Shown here: positions 28,224-37,106 of the stretch, piece by piece
Numbering within the stretch: position 1 is the stretch's first letter
Layout of the letters: each line of letters starts with the position of its first letter
From: Pseudomonas sp. LS-2
GTDB taxonomy: Bacteria; Pseudomonadota; Gammaproteobacteria; Pseudomonadales; Pseudomonadaceae
Assembly (NCBI RefSeq): GCF_003605735.1
Contig: NZ_QXTJ01000040.1
Span: 163,789 to 227,788 of the forward strand
Length of the DNA: 64,000 nucleotides
Reading direction: 5' to 3'
Position numbers and translations under genes: made by a program
Notes under the pieces: generated by a model
Told to the model about the DNA's origin: nothing
The model's database searches: none
Seen by the model: the letters and a program-made list of their open reading frames with translations, nothing else

Positions 28224-28628
28224 TTAAGGGGCCCAAGATCTAGAAGGAACCTGATTCAGAAGCTTGATCGAGACAGACTTTCTAAAGCCCTGGCCCACGA
28301 GCACAAAGATCGTGTCACTGGTTTCAAAAATACCCCGACCGTCGTAACTGGTCGCATATCCGGTCTTGATGCGCACGCCGTTCTCATAATCTCCAGTGCT
28401 GTGAAGCAGCACGCTATGGGTGAACAAGACAATAGGTACCCGCCCTGTGGCAGCCAAGGGGGCGGCATCCACATCGAGTACATCAATAATGACCCAAGCA
28501 ACTGCAGCACAGTATGCTTTGCCCGTTTCTGCGACACGTGACCGGATGAGCTCGGCTTCCGCGTCAGACGCTCCAGATAGCGGCTCGCCGTCGAGCGCGA
28601 TGGCTTCCGCGATACGTGGTAGATGCAT
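28224..28628 (-). CDS. DUF6957-like small protein
   Basis: A 134-residue protein. The C-terminal part has GDYENGVRIKTGYATSYDGR, then GIFETSDTIFVLVGQGFRK. This resembles DUF6957 proteins of Pseudomonas (an FET-x(3-4)-hydrophobic strand, then GxGxRK). I mark the assignment as moderate. The start overlaps the stop of the previous gene by one base (TGATG), with GGAGG a few bases upstream, so it is translationally coupled in an operon of very small genes. Function unknown. Confidence 0.6.
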   Translation of the reverse strand: MHLPRIAEAIALDGEPLSGASDAEAELIRSRVAETGKAYCAAVAWVIIDVLDVDAAPLAATGRVPIVLFTHSVLLHSTGDYENGVRIKTGYATSYDGRGIFETSDTIFVLVGQGFRKSVSIKLLNQVPSRSWAP

Positions 28629-28951
28629 CACTCCTCCAATCCCTGTGGTACCTCGTGCGTATAGAGGTGTCCAAAATTCTGTTCCACGTTGCCTGCCGGC
28701 TGTATAAGTACATAGCAGCTGCCCGTAAACGTATGGGCGAGCAAATACTCATGCTCCCTGGTCAGTTGCATGATCGCTGAGGTCTGTATCAGATCACCCT
28801 CTAGGAAGCGATGGCTCAAATCCCGATAGATCTCGCCGGCCAGGCACGCCCCATGAGGGAACGCCCGCCAAAGGAACCCACTGATCCTAGATTTGAATCT
28901 CAGCGATGCAGCTTGAAGAAGTTCGCTTGGAACCTCAATGTTAGATGTCAT
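28628..28951 (-). CDS. small protein of the local paralogue set
   Basis: A 107-residue protein from the ATG at 28951, which has GGAAAAG upstream; a longer GTG start at 28978 is possible. The C-terminal module is FLEGDLIQTSAIMQLTREHE, then LLAHTFTGSCYVLIQP. It has the same order (E/D-G, two residues, I-x-T, variable helix, strand with T-x2-G-S-x-Y-V) as its neighbours. The start overlaps the preceding gene by 11 bases. Function unknown. Confidence 0.5.
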   Translation of the reverse strand: MTSNIEVPSELLQAASLRFKSRISGFLWRAFPHGACLAGEIYRDLSHRFLEGDLIQTSAIMQLTREHEYLLAHTFTGSCYVLIQPAGNVEQNFGHLYTHEVPQGLEE

Positions 28952-29279
28952 CAGCTTTTCCAGCGGCGTCGAGCTCACTCACAATCAGAAAGTGATGCTC
29001 CCCGCTCGGAGTACGCATCAGCTTAAACCCTGAATGCTTCTTCACAAGTTCGAGCGCTGGGGTGGCAACAGTCATGCCGTCTAGGCTAGCCCCGGATTTG
29101 TCTCCATACACAATCGCAGCGTAGCGCTGCCCTACCCTTGCAGCGTCGTACAGGTACGCGTCAATGGTCACACCCCAATCCATGGATTGAGCTCGGATAA
29201 CTGCGCCAGGAACCACCTGGCGCTGGTGCTCGACGGCTTCCTCTGGCGGCACACTTTTACGGGCAAAATTAGTGATCAA
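28941..29279 (-). CDS. small protein of the local paralogue set
   Basis: A 112-residue protein with a TTG start at 29279. It overlaps the stop of the metallophosphoesterase by four bases, so translation is probably coupled. The module is YAAIVYGDKSGASLDGMTVA, then LVKKHSGFKLMRTPSGEHHF. It again follows the D-G-x2-V-x-T...T-x-S/G-G pattern of the set. The N-terminal 50 residues are specific to this member. Function unknown. Confidence 0.5.
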   Translation of the reverse strand: MITNFARKSVPPEEAVEHQRQVVPGAVIRAQSMDWGVTIDAYLYDAARVGQRYAAIVYGDKSGASLDGMTVATPALELVKKHSGFKLMRTPSGEHHFLIVSELDAAGKADDI

Positions 29280-30010
29280 ATCGAAATCTCAAAAAATGGG
29301 TCGAAGCCAGTTTGTTCGTTGGGATAACCGCGGGGATTCGAGACGACTCTGCAGCCTGCCAGCTCGACGTCCACAGCTTGGTGGGTATGGCCGAACACCC
29401 ACAAATCAACTTTCTCGATAAGGCCTGGCCAATCATTGGTGTATGCCGCGTTGAGGTGTCCGTCATGCTTCGTCCCGACGACCACGGGCGATGGTGAGTG
29501 ATGGGTTATCACAATAGTTTTGCCTTCAAAAGGCTGGGCAAGCTGCTGGATCAGCCAGGCCTTTGCGGCGTGGTTGCGAGTGACGAGGTCATCGGGTCTC
29601 AGGCGTCGATATCCCGCATCAGCCCGGATGTATTTGAAGTCATTCATCCATTCCCAAGCCATTCTGCTCGCGGCCACTTGATCGCCCGTTGCGGAAAAGT
29701 CCGTCCACGCTGCAGTGCCCAAGATGCGGGTACCATTGATGATGAGCGGATCATTCTCTAGGACATGGACGTGGGTTTCTGCGGCATCTCGCATTTTGTG
29801 CAGAGTCCTGTCGATATGGCCGTCGTAGTACTCGTGGTTGCCGCTTACGTAAGCCACCTTGCACAGGAACGTTTCATTTGCCCACTTCACGCCACGGGCC
29901 TTCTTGTCGATGTCGCCCGCGAGGATGACCAAGTCGACATCGGGATCGAGGGCTGGAGGGTCGAAGCGGTGAAATTCGTTATGCAGGTCTGAGTAAATTC
30001 GAAGCTTCAT
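29276..30010 (-). CDS. metallophosphoesterase (calcineurin-like)
   Basis: A 244-residue protein from the ATG at 30010 (MKLRIYSDLHNEF). It carries the full metal-ligand series of the calcineurin-like fold: SDLH (D-x-H), LVILAGDI (G-D), SGNHEYYDG (G-N-H), ITHHSPS (H) and FGHTHQ (G-H-x-H). It should hydrolyse phosphoester bonds with two metal ions. The substrate is unknown; family members act on nucleic acids, nucleotides or proteins. It is embedded in an operon of tiny genes, which points to a role with them. The frame upstream of the ATG has no better start. Confidence 0.8.
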   Translation of the reverse strand: MKLRIYSDLHNEFHRFDPPALDPDVDLVILAGDIDKKARGVKWANETFLCKVAYVSGNHEYYDGHIDRTLHKMRDAAETHVHVLENDPLIINGTRILGTAAWTDFSATGDQVAASRMAWEWMNDFKYIRADAGYRRLRPDDLVTRNHAAKAWLIQQLAQPFEGKTIVITHHSPSPVVVGTKHDGHLNAAYTNDWPGLIEKVDLWVFGHTHQAVDVELAGCRVVSNPRGYPNEQTGFDPFFEISI

Positions 30011-30190
30011 CGATAGGTCACTTGGGAATTTGCTGTGTTTTAACGTGGTTTGCAGGTTGCGCGATGTGAGTATTTCCACACCTGTTTGACCTTCTCACGG
30101 GCACCGTCGTGAGCTTTGCTGTATTCGAATACGTTTGATAGTTCATATGGCCGTTAACGGCTTGGCTTGCGGGATTCGTGTCCCAAATGC

Positions 30191-30541
30191 CTAGTGGCGT
30201 ACGCCAGAAAATTGTGGGCTCAATCCGTCTGGTGCCCATCCGCAAACGACGTATGAGCTTCCATTGCGCGTTTCGAATACGTGGTACCCGCAGCTCTCGA
30301 ACCGCCGCTGTAGCGAGGACGTCCAAACGGTCGCCCCATCTCGAAAACGCCCTCGTTGTTCTTGGTAAACCACACCTACCAGGCAGTTGACTTCGTGATC
30401 TACCCTCGCGCAGCACATGTAAGCGGTGGTCGGAAATTCAAACCGCACACCCATGGCACGCTCGACGCTTGCGGGAATCGAGGTCGTCTTGGCCTCCGCG
30501 GCGGTCTGCAAGCTGTTCAGGGATTTATAGTCTGTAGGCAT
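30191..30541 (-). CDS. small protein of the local paralogue set
   Basis: A 116-residue protein. The module is LVGVVYQEQRGRFRDGATVW, then FETRNGSSYVVCGWAP. It is the clearest member of the set, because it has both the D-G-x2-V-x-T motif and the FET-x2-G-S-x-Y-V strand. The N-terminus is variable and includes two adjacent cysteines (YMCCARVD). The next gene in the same direction is the phosphoesterase, 180 bases further along. Function unknown. Confidence 0.5.
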   Translation of the reverse strand: MPTDYKSLNSLQTAAEAKTTSIPASVERAMGVRFEFPTTAYMCCARVDHEVNCLVGVVYQEQRGRFRDGATVWTSSLQRRFESCGYHVFETRNGSSYVVCGWAPDGLSPQFSGVRH

Positions 30542-30953
30542 GACAATTCACTCGATCTGTCCAGGCGTGATGTCCAGCGTTCAATGCATTTCCAATAGCG
30601 GTTTGATAGCCAGCCCGTCCAAGCTTCCACCACTAGGTACCATTAGCGACTACTGGCGGCGCATCCAGTCGCGTGACCCCACCGCAGCAAATTACCGAAA
30701 CCCGTACGTAACCACTGATGGCCTAGGCTCTGCTGCTTGTCGAAGGCTGGAGGATAAAAATCACAATCGACGGTTTAGGGCTAAATTGATATCTGGTAGA
30801 GGGATGTCGCCCTGAGCCGTTGTCCTCACACTCCCGCCAGAACCGACGTTGAGGCAGATCGAGACACGTGCTCACGCCGTAACTGTACGACTACTATATA
30901 CGGTAGAGTGTTACGACACAACATGGCTACATCCTCGGTTTTGAGGATTGCCT
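30542..30953. other. intergenic stretch between divergent genes
   Basis: About 410 bases between a leftward small gene and the rightward XRE gene. I find no convincing gene. It should hold promoters for both directions, and possibly operators for the XRE protein. The short frame at 30540-30815 has no start site and I reject it. Confidence 0.4.
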
Positions 30954-31421
30954 GTGTCGATGAAGGTACCTTTAGCCGCGATCCTTCGCGCGCTACGAGC
31001 TCACAAAGGGTTGACTCAGGAGTCAATTCCCGAAGGGAGCAATCGTCAGTACCTGAGTCAGCTTGAGCACGGCAAATCGAGTCCGACATTGGACAAACTG
31101 CAGGACTTGTCGGAAGCCTACGGGGCGTCTCCCCTATTGCTAGTCGGCGCAGCCAGCCTGATCCAGGAAGGCATACCCCTCGATACGCTCGTAGAGAGAT
31201 TCGCAGAGCAAATGCGCGAATTGGATGCCGACGGCACCCTCGCGGCAGCGCGGGCAGAATTGGATGACGGTGGGCTACGTAGCAGGCCAGCCGGCCGGGT
31301 GATTGATCGCGATCTGAAGGCCGCAATTCAGGAGTGCAAAGCCCAGGGCTTAACCCAGGCGCAGACGTCTCAGAATCTTGGTGTGAACAAGATGACTGTC
31401 AGCAGGTATTGGCGCGACTAG
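30954..31421 (+). CDS. XRE-family regulator with a second C-terminal helix-turn-helix
   Basis: The N-terminal HTH spans residues about 5-60, with ILRALRAHKGLTQESI and SQLEHGKSSPTLDKLQDLSE, the classic Cro/C1 pattern. A middle linker is acidic. The C-terminus, IQECKAQGLTQAQTSQNLGV followed by NKMTVSRYWRD, is a second HTH of the resolvase / Hin type. GTG at 30954 has GAGG seven bases upstream; the ATG at 30960 is the other candidate. It lies between the transposition genes and the small-gene operon and could control either. It is a repressor by family; its target is not shown. Confidence 0.65.
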   Translation: MSMKVPLAAILRALRAHKGLTQESIPEGSNRQYLSQLEHGKSSPTLDKLQDLSEAYGASPLLLVGAASLIQEGIPLDTLVERFAEQMRELDADGTLAAARAELDDGGLRSRPAGRVIDRDLKAAIQECKAQGLTQAQTSQNLGVNKMTVSRYWRD

Positions 31422-31555
31422 CCAGTTGATTGCATAGGGTTATTATCATATCGCGAATGTTGGCCCCAATAATCACCCCGGCAGAACCGTATATAACGCA
31501 ATGAAGATACCTTTCAGAAGAGCTGCCAGCCAAAAAGCAAGTCGCGTTCAATAGC

Positions 31556-33064
31556 TCACAAATAAATGTAATTTTTTATATTATTGGATTTCTGCGGATC
31601 AATAAACTTCAAAAGAGATGCTGCATCAGGGTAGAATCGTTCAACTGTGTCTTCGGCAATATGTGGTGGTACATAGTCCGCTGTGACGGATGTGCATCCG
31701 CAGCGCAGGTCAGACAATTCTTTCAAGTGAAATGGCGATACGAAGTAAGCGCCATATTCTTCAGAATCATCGGGCGAAGGTGACCATGGAATATCTTTGT
31801 ACGTACAAGAGAAACTGGAATTAAGGGTCTGTTCTACCTTCAGATTGTGGAATTTCACAACCGTATCTCCGCTTTCAGCAGTACCGATCAAGAGAGCACC
31901 CCACACGCTGTAGAATCGCACCAATTTGTTATTAAGGCTATTCTTAAATTCCGCTAACGGGCAATGGTCACGGCTACCATATGTCGAATATGTACAGTGA
32001 CCTCTCCCGAGCGCTAACGCCAAATCATTTGTCGTTAAGGCATTCATCAGCCAACAAACATATGCCAGCGAGGTAAAACAGCTAGACCCACGCTGCAAAT
32101 GCATACGCTGGTGAAGCGTTAAGTTGACGAAGGCGCGAAGGCATTTTCTATGTTTTGAAATATACGTTTTCCATAGGTACCTCCTGAGAGATTTCACACA
32201 CCGAATCTGATCTATTTTAGAAATCGATACAACGGCCATGCACTGGATGTCGTATAGTCTGCGCTGGCCGGGGTCAGCGCCCCAAAAGCCGGTAACTCCG
32301 CCCTCTCGCTCAAAAGAGTATTCAAGACTAAGCCTCGCTACAGGAAAGCTCAAACGAGCATTAAATGGCTTTGGGACATGAAGTTTCTCGTCCAGATATC
32401 GCAATATCATATCATCTAGGTCGTGCTTAAAGTTTCGTGACTCTATCCAACGAAATATGTCACCGCCAACTAGTTTTTTCGAAGCCGCTAACCACACAGT
32501 AAAGTCACGATACCAAGAACTCATCACCTGGAATATCGGCGCTGAAAAATCAGGGATAACAAATCGCCCAGCAAGTGACGAGATATGTGGACAAACGCGC
32601 TCAGGATCTGATGGAAAGCTTCTCGAGTGTTGTGACGGAAGATGGAGCAAATTTAACAATTCGTAGCACTTGGGACAGCTAACAAGTTTATCACCGTGCC
32701 ATGGGCACGACTGAATTTTTTGGAGGCAAAATATAGATGAATGGTAACCGATTTTAATGCAACTAGGGCAATGCCATACTTGAGGCCCAGCGTAATGAAG
32801 GTGGTCTCTGGGTATCATCGTAAGAAAGCTGTCATCCAAAGCACCACGCTGGAAACCGAGCGTATCTTCCAGCCGTCCCTGGTCGATGGAGCCTTTTGCC
32901 CACCAACTAAAACTAAGATAGTCTTCGATGCTTGGATTCTTAATTAAATCGATCACCTGGCGCCCGCTGACCTTATTGATGAGCAGCACCTTGACCAGTA
33001 TCAGCCAAATCGACTCGAAAGGTGCTAGGCGCCTTATGAATGATAATACTTGGCGTTCATTCAT
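31556..33064 (-). CDS. tniQ: TniQ/TnsD-like target-selection protein
   Basis: A 502-residue protein, last of the four-gene Tn7-like core. Zinc-finger motifs characteristic of TniQ are clear: WHCPSCIKIGYHSSIFC, then CPWHGDKLVSCPKCYEL. In Tn7, TnsD binds a chromosomal attachment site and recruits TnsC. The length fits a TniQ/TnsD-like protein; no separate TnsE is present. The double ATG at 33064-33067 overlaps the tnsC stop, so the genes are translationally coupled. A long C-terminal region (residues about 230-500) is not assignable by eye and probably reads the target site. Confidence 0.75.
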   Translation of the reverse strand: MNERQVLSFIRRLAPFESIWLILVKVLLINKVSGRQVIDLIKNPSIEDYLSFSWWAKGSIDQGRLEDTLGFQRGALDDSFLTMIPRDHLHYAGPQVWHCPSCIKIGYHSSIFCLQKIQSCPWHGDKLVSCPKCYELLNLLHLPSQHSRSFPSDPERVCPHISSLAGRFVIPDFSAPIFQVMSSWYRDFTVWLAASKKLVGGDIFRWIESRNFKHDLDDMILRYLDEKLHVPKPFNARLSFPVARLSLEYSFEREGGVTGFWGADPGQRRLYDIQCMAVVSISKIDQIRCVKSLRRYLWKTYISKHRKCLRAFVNLTLHQRMHLQRGSSCFTSLAYVCWLMNALTTNDLALALGRGHCTYSTYGSRDHCPLAEFKNSLNNKLVRFYSVWGALLIGTAESGDTVVKFHNLKVEQTLNSSFSCTYKDIPWSPSPDDSEEYGAYFVSPFHLKELSDLRCGCTSVTADYVPPHIAEDTVERFYPDAASLLKFIDPQKSNNIKNYIYL

Positions 33065-34046
33065 CATCTGGGGTCTTCGGTGGTTTGGCACTCATTAACG
33101 CAGCGAACTGACTCATTTCAGAGCTCGCAATTGCGCTTTTAATATCTTTTTCATTGAACGCAAAACCCTCTTCGTCTTTCAGTCGTGCGCCGACAAGCAG
33201 GTAAGACATAGCTAGGAAAATATGCTCGGTCGGGATTGTTTTTGCACCCACCGCCAACACGCAGCTCATCGAATGCCGATAAATTTCATCAGCTATCGAC
33301 ACCAGCCTGAAACCTGCATGGAATGCTTTGGGTAGAAAGAATTCGGTAAAACTGCATTTACTGCCATGCGGATAGGCCGACCCTTCGTCGAAATACGTTA
33401 AAATTGCAGCAAGCCACTCAACGCTTCCGCAGCCAACAAAATCAATTTTTCGACCTAGAAATCTCGCCAATATAGCCATGTAATTACCAGCATGTAACGA
33501 GTTTCGGACAGTGTCGATTTCATTTTGTGCGAAGCCAACGGTCGTGAGTTTCAAACCACGGGTACTTAAGATATTTTGCAGGACTTGAAGATGCTGATAG
33601 TCCTTATAATCCAGAGCTTGCATCTCATCAATCACCAATATAAAATGATTACTCCCGAGGCTGGCAAGCTCGCAGATAACATGATCAATTACTGCATCTC
33701 GAATACCGCTTAAGTTAGTCCTACTTTTTATTACTAAACCAATTGCCTTGACCATGGAGTGGATAACAGTTTCTTCTCGGGCTATATCCGCGGTGACAAA
33801 TTCCACATACCGATTGGGAAAATCGTTACGCAAAATCGCTACGATGGCGGTCGCACACTGAGTTTTTCCCATCCGGGGTACTGATTGAAAGTAAACGCTA
33901 GGCATGCTCAACCAAACTTGCTCGCGAACCTGTTTGTAGGCCCACTCAATGGTCGGCGTCAAAACAAAGTAACTACGAAGAACAATAGGATGGCTCTCCA
34001 GTAGCTGATCTCGCATGTGAGTTATTCTAGGGTCGAAATCAAGCAC
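33057..34046 (-). CDS. tnsC: TnsC/TniB-like AAA+ ATPase
   Basis: A 329-residue AAA+ ATPase. The P-loop is SVPRMGKTQCA near residue 55, and Walker B is FILVIDEMQAL near residue 135. The family regulates target capture by linking the target selector to the transposase. The GTG start at 34046 is supported by GGAGG seven bases upstream. Note that the first P-loop position is Ser rather than Gly; TnsC and TniB proteins often vary here. It is 15 bases downstream of tnsB and overlaps tniQ. Confidence 0.8.
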   Translation of the reverse strand: MLDFDPRITHMRDQLLESHPIVLRSYFVLTPTIEWAYKQVREQVWLSMPSVYFQSVPRMGKTQCATAIVAILRNDFPNRYVEFVTADIAREETVIHSMVKAIGLVIKSRTNLSGIRDAVIDHVICELASLGSNHFILVIDEMQALDYKDYQHLQVLQNILSTRGLKLTTVGFAQNEIDTVRNSLHAGNYMAILARFLGRKIDFVGCGSVEWLAAILTYFDEGSAYPHGSKCSFTEFFLPKAFHAGFRLVSIADEIYRHSMSCVLAVGAKTIPTEHIFLAMSYLLVGARLKDEEGFAFNEKDIKSAIASSEMSQFAALMSAKPPKTPDDE

Positions 34047-34061
34047 TGGACGGCCTCCGAT

Positions 34062-36092
34062 CTATTTGAATAAATTTCTAATATTAAGGACTGTATCTGG
34101 AACCACTGAGTCGTAGGATTTAGTCGGATCTATGAATGGCTCAGTACCAGGCTTTGAAGGTTTGGCTGGCGCCGGTTGCGCGGGAGGCCCTCCCGGTGCC
34201 GGCTGCAAGGGAGGCATTGGCTGACCCGACTCATGCAACGCCTTTTTATATGCGGTCGCTGCGCCGGCGTTCTTTCGATCATTAGGCGTTTCCACAATTT
34301 TTTCTTGAGACGCATGGAGTGACTGCGCTTTTTTTGCTTGATACTGAAGAAATGCTATGACAGGGTCGTCTGAGTGCGCGAGGATAAGTAGCCGGGCTCG
34401 CACCAGTTTGTTGATTGCTTTTCTGGTGCGACGACTGTGTTTGGTCTTTTCCCATCCACTCGTAGCGGTCAATGTACCAATTGGTGATCCATCTGGCAGA
34501 AATGCTTCAACAGATCTCATATCGCTCTCGTCAATTTCGACGGTTAGCAATTCACCTATCAGCCACGTCGAATACGAAAGGACTTCACTTTTATACCTAA
34601 CCCGATCAATTTGAATGTACCCCCTAACCCCCTTGATCGGATAGCCGATGACCTTCACTCGTGCAACCGTCTTTTTGAATGCTATTGATGGGAGAACTGC
34701 TGCAATAGGGCTCCGAGGAATGTAGCTGAAGTTATCGCGCCCCAAATACTGGCCAATCATATCTAATGGACTTAACCCATCCTTGCCTTCAGAAGGTAGG
34801 CCGTTTGCCATTGCGTGATGGTAATACAACATTTCCTCAACTTCGTCTGCTTCGATCCGGTATTCAACTGCAGCCTTGATTCCCGCGGCACCCACGCCAG
34901 GTATTGAACTGGCACGATTGGGCATCCGCATCATATAAGCAGCAACTTCTTTGAACGCACGCTCAACATTTGGCCTGCGTTCAAATTTTGCCGGCGCGCC
35001 ATAGCATAACGAAACCCCGAGCAGTTTTCTAAGTTCGAATGAGACGATGGTCGCCTGATGTGCTAACGCGTTATCAAAGAATATACAGCTAGGCAGAGAG
35101 CCTACCAAAGCTGGAAATCTCTCGGTAGGGAAGCAAGCGCCGTCGGGCAGGGTTAGATTTAAATTATTAGTGCGGGGCTTCGGCAATACACTTCTTAAAG
35201 ACTCTGTAATAATATCTACAATATCTTGGGAGGTAACCTCTGGACTGTATACTACCTTCATCCACCATACAGCAGAGGTTGCCTTTTCAACTATCGCGAT
35301 CAAGCTGATTTTCTTAATTTGCACATATGTCAATAAACCCGCGCTATTTCGCATCGCTACGACAAAATGGGCATCAACTTTATGCGAGTCAATTTCAAAT
35401 ACATCTAGAAAGCCATTTAGTTTTAGAATAGAGTCAATGCCTCGTCCTACTGCCAATTGTGCAATTGCCTCGCTACTTCCTGATATCCTTGTGAAGGAAT
35501 CAAAGTATCTGAGTTTAATCCCCTTCAAAAAGCCAGCCACACTTCGATAGCCCTGATACTCCACATTTAGCGGCCACTCATTTGCTGGATGTCCTTCAGC
35601 TTTCAAAAAGGCATGGAAATGGTTAAATAACGCCTTGGCGTTCATATTTATTTCTTTGGGCGCTTTCTTTGATTTCTTAGGTATTACTTTGCCTATCAGA
35701 TACTGCTCTAGATTAGGATATTGCCTGAAGAGTGCGCCTAGAGCGCCTGCATAGCCTCCGCGGACTGATTCACCGGGATTTTGCATGGGAGCGACTCTCT
35801 CGTAAGTCGCGATCCTAAAGTGTGGTATCAGAGCGGTGTAACCTGCCACCATTCCGTTCGAACACACTGACATGCAACGCTTCGTGAAGCGGCGCACATC
35901 CGAAGATGGGATATTGGTGCTGTTGAAGATATCTTCCAGCGGCGCACCGTCAACGTACATATCAACCGCTAGTTTTCTCGCATCAAAAATCTCTTTGTCC
36001 GATTCACTCATCAGACTCGTATGTACGTCACTCCAGGGTCGAGTGGCTTCCATTGCGGCGATAATTTCTCTACGAGATCGTCTAGCTTTCAT
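34062..36092 (-). CDS. tnsB: TnsB-like DDE transposase
   Basis: A 676-residue transposase of the Mu/Tn7 class. The acidic triad is visible: EIDSHKVDAHF (first Asp, residue about 230), CIFFDNALAHQ (second Asp) and PNVERAFKEV (Glu). The helical N-terminal domains that bind the ends precede it. The C-terminal 100 residues end in a Pro- and Ala-rich tail (MPPLQPAPGG, PAQPAPAKPSK), which in related proteins contacts TnsC. It catalyses strand transfer at the 3' ends of the element. It overlaps tnsA by 11 bases. Confidence 0.82.
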   Translation of the reverse strand: MKARRSRREIIAAMEATRPWSDVHTSLMSESDKEIFDARKLAVDMYVDGAPLEDIFNSTNIPSSDVRRFTKRCMSVCSNGMVAGYTALIPHFRIATYERVAPMQNPGESVRGGYAGALGALFRQYPNLEQYLIGKVIPKKSKKAPKEINMNAKALFNHFHAFLKAEGHPANEWPLNVEYQGYRSVAGFLKGIKLRYFDSFTRISGSSEAIAQLAVGRGIDSILKLNGFLDVFEIDSHKVDAHFVVAMRNSAGLLTYVQIKKISLIAIVEKATSAVWWMKVVYSPEVTSQDIVDIITESLRSVLPKPRTNNLNLTLPDGACFPTERFPALVGSLPSCIFFDNALAHQATIVSFELRKLLGVSLCYGAPAKFERRPNVERAFKEVAAYMMRMPNRASSIPGVGAAGIKAAVEYRIEADEVEEMLYYHHAMANGLPSEGKDGLSPLDMIGQYLGRDNFSYIPRSPIAAVLPSIAFKKTVARVKVIGYPIKGVRGYIQIDRVRYKSEVLSYSTWLIGELLTVEIDESDMRSVEAFLPDGSPIGTLTATSGWEKTKHSRRTRKAINKLVRARLLILAHSDDPVIAFLQYQAKKAQSLHASQEKIVETPNDRKNAGAATAYKKALHESGQPMPPLQPAPGGPPAQPAPAKPSKPGTEPFIDPTKSYDSVVPDTVLNIRNLFK

Positions 36093-36762
36093 TTAACGAC
36101 CACCATGTTGAGCGCCCAAAATCAGACATGCTCAAATTTGTTTGTCTGATGACCCCTTGAAAAATAAACTTAGCAACGATCCCGACCACTATCATCTCAT
36201 CGCTCATGGAAGTGCTGCCAATTACTTCCTGGATATCGCCACTTTTAAGGATTTTAAGGGCATTTAAGATAATTTCTTCCTCAAATGGCCATTTCTTGTA
36301 GCGCATCTGGGCTACAAAAGGCAGAAGTCTAAGCAGTCTTGCTGCGTATTTTGCTCGAATGACAAGATAGTCTTCCGTTATTGCTCGATATGTGATGTTT
36401 CGGACGCTGCCGTCTTCAAGCTGAAACGTCGCAGAGAAAGCATCTACGTGTCCAGTCTTCGAGGTTATATGGTGTATCTCCTCACACCCCGTTTCAAGAA
36501 TCACCTGAATGGCTTCAATCGGTTTAAAATTATCCTTAGGGTCATTAACTTGAATCTGGATATTATAGCCAAACTTGAACGACTTCACATTTCTATTAGC
36601 TTCCAGATCGGCCAGCCAATAGATTAACTCATTATTGCTGGCCAGTGATAAGTCCCGATTGAGTTTAACACTGTAGCAAAGCCACAGGTTATTCGTGGTA
36701 TTGGTGCGCTGGCCATGTGCTGCGGCTAATCTCCCCCTCATTTTACTTTTGAGTGATGGCAT
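36082..36762 (-). CDS. tnsA: TnsA-like endonuclease with an unusual catalytic site
   Basis: A 226-residue protein directly upstream of the transposase, where TnsA cuts the 5' ends in Tn7-like elements. The ATG at 36762 is chosen for AAGGTG six bases upstream; a GTG at 36795 lacks a site. The fold looks right: SNNELIYWLADLEAN (candidate Glu), then GHVDAFSATFQ (candidate Asp). But the third part reads NITYRAITEDY. The residue where the catalytic Lys of the (E/Q)-x-K strand is expected is Arg, so cutting may be altered or lost. The name is assigned by position and fold resemblance; certainty is moderate. Confidence 0.62.
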   Translation of the reverse strand: MPSLKSKMRGRLAAAHGQRTNTTNNLWLCYSVKLNRDLSLASNNELIYWLADLEANRNVKSFKFGYNIQIQVNDPKDNFKPIEAIQVILETGCEEIHHITSKTGHVDAFSATFQLEDGSVRNITYRAITEDYLVIRAKYAARLLRLLPFVAQMRYKKWPFEEEIILNALKILKSGDIQEVIGSTSMSDEMIVVGIVAKFIFQGVIRQTNLSMSDFGRSTWWSLNES

Positions 36763-36800
36763 GGTGAGCACCTTGGTCAAACTGCTGTCTTTCACCTATC

Positions 36801-37106
36801 TCACAGGATGGCGACAACTTCAAGGGGCGTTGGAAGGGAACAAACCTTAAGACCGGAGGTATCTGTACACTCTGATGTTTTTATGCGGTCTGATTTTTCG
36901 TACGTATGCGGAGCATTTTTTGTGCCGCATACATCATAATAATAAGAACGCAGCTTTATTTTAAACTCCCCCGCCAAGGCCCTGGCCGTAGTATTTTTTT
37001 GGCAGCAAAGGGAGGTAGGCCTATCGCTTGCGATAAAATAAATCCCGCACTGGCGCCCGCCAATCTGATTACATGCATTCAAAATTTCTTCACTGCTTAA
37101 AGCCAC
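36801..37106 (-). CDS. possible small gene at the head of the transposition operon
   Basis: A 101-codon frame, GTG start at 37106, that ends 38 bases before the tnsA start. The product has many cysteines (GGRQCGIYFIASDRP, SLCCQKN, DVCGTKN) and no hit to anything I know. GGAGGG lies upstream, but too close to the GTG for normal use. It may be a real regulator, a leader, or chance. I list it with low confidence. Confidence 0.3.
   Translation of the reverse strand: MALSSEEILNACNQIGGRQCGIYFIASDRPTSLCCQKNTTARALAGEFKIKLRSYYYDVCGTKNAPHTYEKSDRIKTSECTDTSGLKVCSLPTPLEVVAIL

Noticed and set aside
31556..36762. CRISPR-associated transposon
   Set aside because: The TniQ is a full-length TnsD-like protein, and there are no Cas genes or arrays nearby.
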